A stretch of 64,000 bases of DNA from Astatotilapia calliptera. Taxonomy: Eukaryota; Chordata; Actinopteri; Cichliformes; Cichlidae. The stretch lies in contig NC_039302.1 in assembly GCF_900246225.1 (NCBI RefSeq), positions 40,752,267 through 40,816,266 of the forward strand. The letters run 5' to 3'. A program made the translations under genes and the position numbers. Positions 37,901-44,500 of this stretch are shown here, piece by piece; position 1 is the first letter of the stretch; each line of letters starts with the position of its first letter. The notes beneath the pieces were generated by a model. That model was not told the DNA's origin. It did no database searches and saw only the letters and a list, made by a program, of their open reading frames with translations.

Positions 37901-40900
37901 GTGTGTGTAATCAGATGACAGCAATTCTTTACACCAGCCGGAGAGGCACGATTGGTCTGGATCACCTAGCTAAACACTGAGTGTGTTTCCTGTCAAATCT
38001 TTACTTCTGCCCAAAACTTGGATTGGTGTCTAAGAAGTACACTTTTTCCCCCCCTGGAGGTTTGAGACTAGACCCTGACGTCTACAATGCTGCAGGTGTG
38101 TTTCTAGCTATGCGACGGGGAACTCACAGCAGTCCGATTCATCCGACCAGTCTCCGCAGTCATCATCTCCGTCACAGTGGTAGATGTCCAGGATACAGCG
38201 GCCATATGCGCACTGGAACTCCTCCACGCTGCAGGTGGCTGTCATCACATCTGAAGCTGCACAGACACGCAGACATGTTAAACAGATGCTGGAAAAGATG
38301 GTGCAGCAGTTGGCTGTCGGAGGCACTTTGAAGTTTTGATGCTACTTTGCTGAGTCTGTCAGAAACTATACATGAAATGAAGCAGAAGCTCAGCTCTACA
38401 TTGAGACAGTGAACACATTTACATGGTCTGGGGTAAACTTGTTACTGTGAGATCTTGGTTTACATACAGCTTTACTGGTAAGCATATTTGCCCCTTTCTG
38501 AGGCCACAATTTTGACTTTACATGCTGCAGTGTACCATCACTCTGATCTGACTTGAGTTATCGTGGATGATGCCCTACAAATATAAGCTGGCCTGTCAAT
38601 GTGTCTACAAAACAAAGCTTGTGCATACTCTCTCAGTAACTTACGGCAATTTTCCTCATCTGATCCATCTTTACAGTCCGTGTCTCCATCACAGTACCAG
38701 TGCTCAGCAATGCAACTCCCGTCCGTGCAGCGGAACTCCTTGTCTGAGCATTTACGCATGTCTGCCATGGAAAGAACACACAGGCTCATATACTATTACA
38801 AATACTGTCGGAATGAATAAAGGCCTTGCATGCTCGGGCTTAGGTGAGCCTCTTTGTGTGTGTACCCACCACACTGTTCATCACTGTTGTCCCCACAGTC
38901 GTTGTCGCCATCACAGTGCCAGAGGCTGCGAATACAGTAGCCGTTTTGACAGTGAAACTCGTCCTCCTCACACTCCCTGGGAGCTATGCAGGCAGAAAAA
39001 AGTGACAGACTTCAGAACACCATATAACACAGACACAATGAAAAGACACTAAAGCTACCCTGAAATCTGGGCAACTCTAATTCTTTGAGTCAAACTAAGA
39101 GCAAAAAGCTGTGCAGAAAAAAAAAAAGCCCTCCATAAACAGGCGGATCTTTCAGAACACTGCAGGTCTGTGACTGTGAAGCTTTCAGGCTGAATGTCTT
39201 GTTGCTCAATATGAAAATCTCTAATTTACACGCATTGCAACACAGTAAGCGATAAGGTTGTGTAAAGTGGTCTGTGTTACAGCTATAATAAATTTCCTTT
39301 TACAAAGCACATTTTCAACACCTCACAAAAGGCACAAAATAAAACCTTAAAAATAAAAAAAAACCAAAATTGGCTCTAGCTGAATACATGATGGTTAAAG
39401 TGGATGTTAATAGAGACGAGCTTTCATGGAAGAAAAAAGTCAAATGTTTGATTTATTACTCAAACTGCATAAAAGCCTTAAAATGATCGTTGCATTTCAA
39501 CCTAAAAATACCAAGCTAACAAAAAGGCTACTTTCTTATTTGTTAGGAAACATTCAGAGAGGCTGTGAAGCTGCAACTGAAGAACTTTTTTTTTTTGTCT
39601 AAAAATCCAGGACTGGATGTGTTATTTCAAGCAGGAACCAGAAAAAGAAGCCAGCGTGAATGTGCCAAAAGCTGCCATTTCTCAACCAACTACTTGGGAC
39701 GGGCTCCAAAAACGAGACGGCCCCCCAAACACTCCCGTCCAACTTTACAGAACTGCAACATGTTTACAGCCTGGTACTAAAAAATAGTTTTGATAATCTG
39801 GCTTGTTCTGTATTACAGAGCATCCAAGAAGTTTGTGTTTCAGTCAAATTTTGGTATTTTATAGTCTGTTACTAATATAATTTAAAGTATGTTTGTCTGT
39901 GTGTTAGAACTGAACACTTTACTGATTTAACCCACTTTTATCTGACTTAGAGGCAGATTCTGAGGCATTATGGTTGTGGGCACACTGCTGTAAAGTTGCT
40001 TTAATGCATATTCTTCTAGTCCAGCTCAAATTTTGGATTGATTTCTTTCACCAAGCTCTAGCAGCATGCTTTATATCTTAATTACACATAGTGCTGGCTG
40101 TACATTAGGAAGTGTTTCATTATGCAGTTAACCTTTAGACTGGAGATAAAAGGAACATTAGTCATTCGTACAAACAGTTGACACAACAGAGAGACAAAGT
40201 CACTCCCTCTTGTGAGAGTTCAGCCCTGTGACAGTGTTTTACTTTCATACCCTTTCATTTATCGAAACAACTGGTTCGCCTTGCTTCTTTCATCACACTT
40301 CCAAAGCGCACACTTCCATCTACCGTTACTGCTGCAGTCGATGGCAAAGCACGGCTGGAGCCGAGCAAACAGGTTTGCCAAAGAAAACCAGTGATGTCTG
40401 GCCCCTGGCAGTAGGCAATCTATAATTTATCACTGCTGTGTGTGAGTGTTAGACAGTTACGACAAAGCAAGAGAGATAAGAAGAGACAAAAACAGAAGGA
40501 CGCCCACAGAAGAGACGACCCGACAAAAAGGAAAAGGGTAACGCTCGTCTTTTTTCCACTGAAAGCTTTCATCTTTTCTCAAGAGTATTATAGCACCACA
40601 CAAATACACCTGAGAACCACACTTCACTTCTCAGATGAGTGACATGACATAAGAACCCAGAGCCATTGCACGTATATATGATCTGGGTCCAAATTAATGT
40701 TTAACAAAGATCCAAAAGGGAAGCATCTTTCTAGAATGTTTTCCATATAAAAACATGACATATTTAGAAAGTTCTGACGGGGATCCTCAACATTTGGGAA
40801 TTATTACACTCATCATTGGAACTTGCTTTACACTACAAAATCATCCACTTTCTAAAATTAGTTGTTTTAGCTCCATTTTCCCTCCCTTTAAGCCAATCCT

Positions 40901-41491
40901 CTTCTGATTGGCTGCCCTTCGCAAACAGAAGATTCGCATAACAGGTGGGTGGAGCTTTTATGCTCAAAGCTTAGGGCTGTGTGCCTTAAATGACCATCTA
41001 CTCTCAGTGACATCATACAGAGCCAAGTGTATTAAAATAAATATCTAAGACTAAACATTCATGAGCATGCTATTCATTCAACTGCTAAATTTCCGCTGAC
41101 CTCGCCCCCACCTCAGCCAGTTCACCCCCCCCCCCCTTAAAAAAAAAAGTATTTTGGTGGGTTCCAATGAAAATTTAATTTTACCTGGACAATTGACAAT
41201 CAAACTCGTTCCATTATTCAGGTTGCAAGAAAATAATTGATTTGCCCCCTATTCTCTGCCTCTCCCATGCTCTAGCTCCCTTCCCATAAGCGAAGTAAAC
41301 AGAGTAAGGTCAGAGGTCAACAAGCCCTCAAGAAACTCATCATTCACACAGCAGCCAAAAGTCAAAGGGCAAAGAGCACTGGGAGTCGATACCACGCTCT
41401 CTACATGTGCGTATGAGCTGAGACAGGTGTCGAAATATTTATTTGCCAGATTAAAATATCTTTTGAACGTCAAGATTTCAAACCCCTTTTT

Positions 41492-41534
<43 letters not shown>

Positions 41535-44500
41535 TCTGCACCGAGGCACACCTCACTCTCCATGTTTGTCTGAAATCTTGACAGCTACTTCGGTTCCAGC
41601 CAAGCGTGGAGGATTGTCTCCCCAGGCCTAAATAATGCAATGAAACCACCTCATCTTAGGGAGAAACCTATACTGGCCAGCACATATTGGGAACGGAGAG
41701 CCAAACCAGGTAGGGGGAAAGAAATGGAGAAAGAAAGAAGCATGAAATAATAAGTATGGGAAACAGAGGAGGGAGGAAAATTTACTGGGCATGAAGATGA
41801 AAAATTCATAGCACCCTCATTGCAGACAGACACCCCCCACCCCCATCAGTAAGTGATTCAGTGTCTGGCTGCTCATGCTATATGTGGGCCAGCACAGGAG
41901 GAGGAGAAATCACCAGGTGACAGAAAAATCATTCGCAAGCTATCCTCTACCTGCTGCACCTATAAACTACTTGAATTTTGAGAAAACAGTGAAAGTGGCG
42001 TCTGTGCATAGGCCATTAAACAGATTCTATTGTATTTAAATACAGCAAGATGGTCCCTGTAATCCTATGCACATATCCAACATTTAATTGGCTAGAGTGA
42101 CCAAATGGTTCACAAGACTCAGTGCTACAATCAACAGATTAGCTCTACAGATTTAATGCTAGTGGTTTAGTGGGGAGTTACATATTCATTTTATTGGCTT
42201 CAAAATAGGGCTGCCACGATTAGTCGACTAGTCACGATTACGTCGACTATCAAAATCGTCGACGACTGATTTAATAGTCGACGCGTCATTTGAAGCTTTG
42301 TAAGATCCCAAAAGCAGGAATAAGTAGCAGGATTTAAGAGTGTAATAACGGACTGAAACAGAAGATGGCAGCACTGCATGTACAAGGATGCCAGCTGCCG
42401 TTAAACCCCGAAGAAGAAGAAACTGTGTCCCAGAATTCATAGCGCGGCCCAGCGCAGTTGTCAACAATGGCGGCAGCTAGTTAGTTTTAATATTACTCTT
42501 ATTATTCTTTCTGGGTCACAAAATAAACGTTTAACATATTTTCAGGCGAGAATGTAGCTGTGTAAACCTCAAATATCTGCTCAGTTTATCAGGACACCAC
42601 ATATTTTCAAAAGCGCTCCGACGTTTTCGGAGGCGTCTGTTACCCACTAGCTCGATAGCTAGCCGGGGGCCATGAGAGCACCGGACTCCCGGCAGATCGT
42701 TTTCAAACCCACCGCCCTACTCAGGTTAAACATATACAAGTCACTTAGATAACTTAAAAATGTTATTGTTTGGCTTTTTTCAGTATTTTATTTGTTCCTG
42801 AGTAAATCGGCTGAGTTTATTAAACTCCACCGAAACAATCTGCACATTTAATTAGAATTCAATTAACTATCATCTTGTCTTTATTTTTAGTTAGCACAGA
42901 CCTTAAACACTTAAAGCTGTAAGCTAATGATAGTTATATAAGAGCAGATGCTGCTGGTGCAATAAGCTGTACTTTTACGTTCAATGGATGATGATCTGAT
43001 TAGTCGACTAATCGCAAAAATAATCGGTGACTAGTCGACTATCAAAATAATCGTTTGTGGCAGCCCTACTTCAAAAGCATAAGAAGGTGGTTCCAGTTTA
43101 TTTTTTAATCAACATGAAAAGAAAACACACCAAACTGAGCAAAAATATTCATACACTTTTGCTTGCCAAAATATGAACCTCATTTACTATCACCGTGACC
43201 CTATGCGTCATGTTATCAAGCTATCCAGCCAACACTAGCATTAGTCATATATCACTTTTTCTTACAAAAACAGGCCTCGCTTGCATTAAAATAAAAACAA
43301 AATGGGAAGGCCAGATTTCTACCATACAGAATTTATAATAGCAGTTCCCAATCAAGATATGAGGTCATTGTCATCTTTGATATCCAATATATATGGAACT
43401 ACAATACTGTTAAAACCTTTGATGTGTATAAACTAAAGACGCACAGTTTCAAGCTACTGCTACCAAGACCAGGAGCTACCAATAGGACTGTCACTCTGGT
43501 CTATAGTTACCAACCTGCTGAGTCAGAAGCTTACTAAGCCAGCCAAAAGCAAAAACGTTCCTTCTTTTGATTAATAGCTACCTTCCATCAAAAGCCTACC
43601 CAACCCAGCTACCACTCCTCTGCAGAGCCAGAATCACAATACAGATTTTGTGATCTACTCTTAATTCCACATTAGCCAAAATATGCTGAAAGACGAGTTG
43701 TTCCCGATCTGATGTACAGAATTATCAAGTGGAGTTACTTTTGCCCTTATTTTGTTTTTTCTACTTTTCTAGTTCTACCACAATGGTGAATGATGATAAA
43801 GTTTCAAATAATGAGCCCAGCATAAATGTGAGTTCAAATACTTGCAGCTCTGGCAGGAAGTATCTGTCCGGGCCCCACCCACCTAACGTTCTGTTTTTGA
43901 GGGGCAGCCAATCAGAAGAAAAGCTGAAATTGATCACCCCTAGGTGATCAATTTTAAAAGAAGAGTTCTTTAAATGGCTTGTTCAGAACTGGTTTAGAGG
44001 CGGCATAATAACAAAATATACAACAACCAGGATTATTATGAACTGTGAATCAATCAAAGTTACTGTAGCTGAGTCCAAGAAAGAAGGTTTATGGTTGCAA
44101 AGAAGCATAAGAGGTCTATGTCAAGTTCTCGGTATTGTCACCCTTATACCACTTTTATTGGGGCCAAAGTAAAAAATACAATCGCCAATAATTGATATGA
44201 ATTGTATAATTTAAGCAACATGTTGTTGGTGGAAGATCCTTCACAGATCTAGAAGTGAGTTACTTGAAGGACACTGCCTAACTGCCATGTGTCGACTCCA
44301 TCAAGGACATGTCACTGCTTGTAACTATTCCAGTCCTCCGCACAGAGTGTTAAAGTTGATCGAACTGAATCGCCGAACTTGCTTCTGATGCTGTGATAGA
44401 ATGTCCAGCCTGCAGCATGCATCCACCCCGATCAGGTTGCACACACAGAGCCTTCTGAGTTGTCAGGGGTAAATATAGAGACTAAATGTGGATTCAGAAT

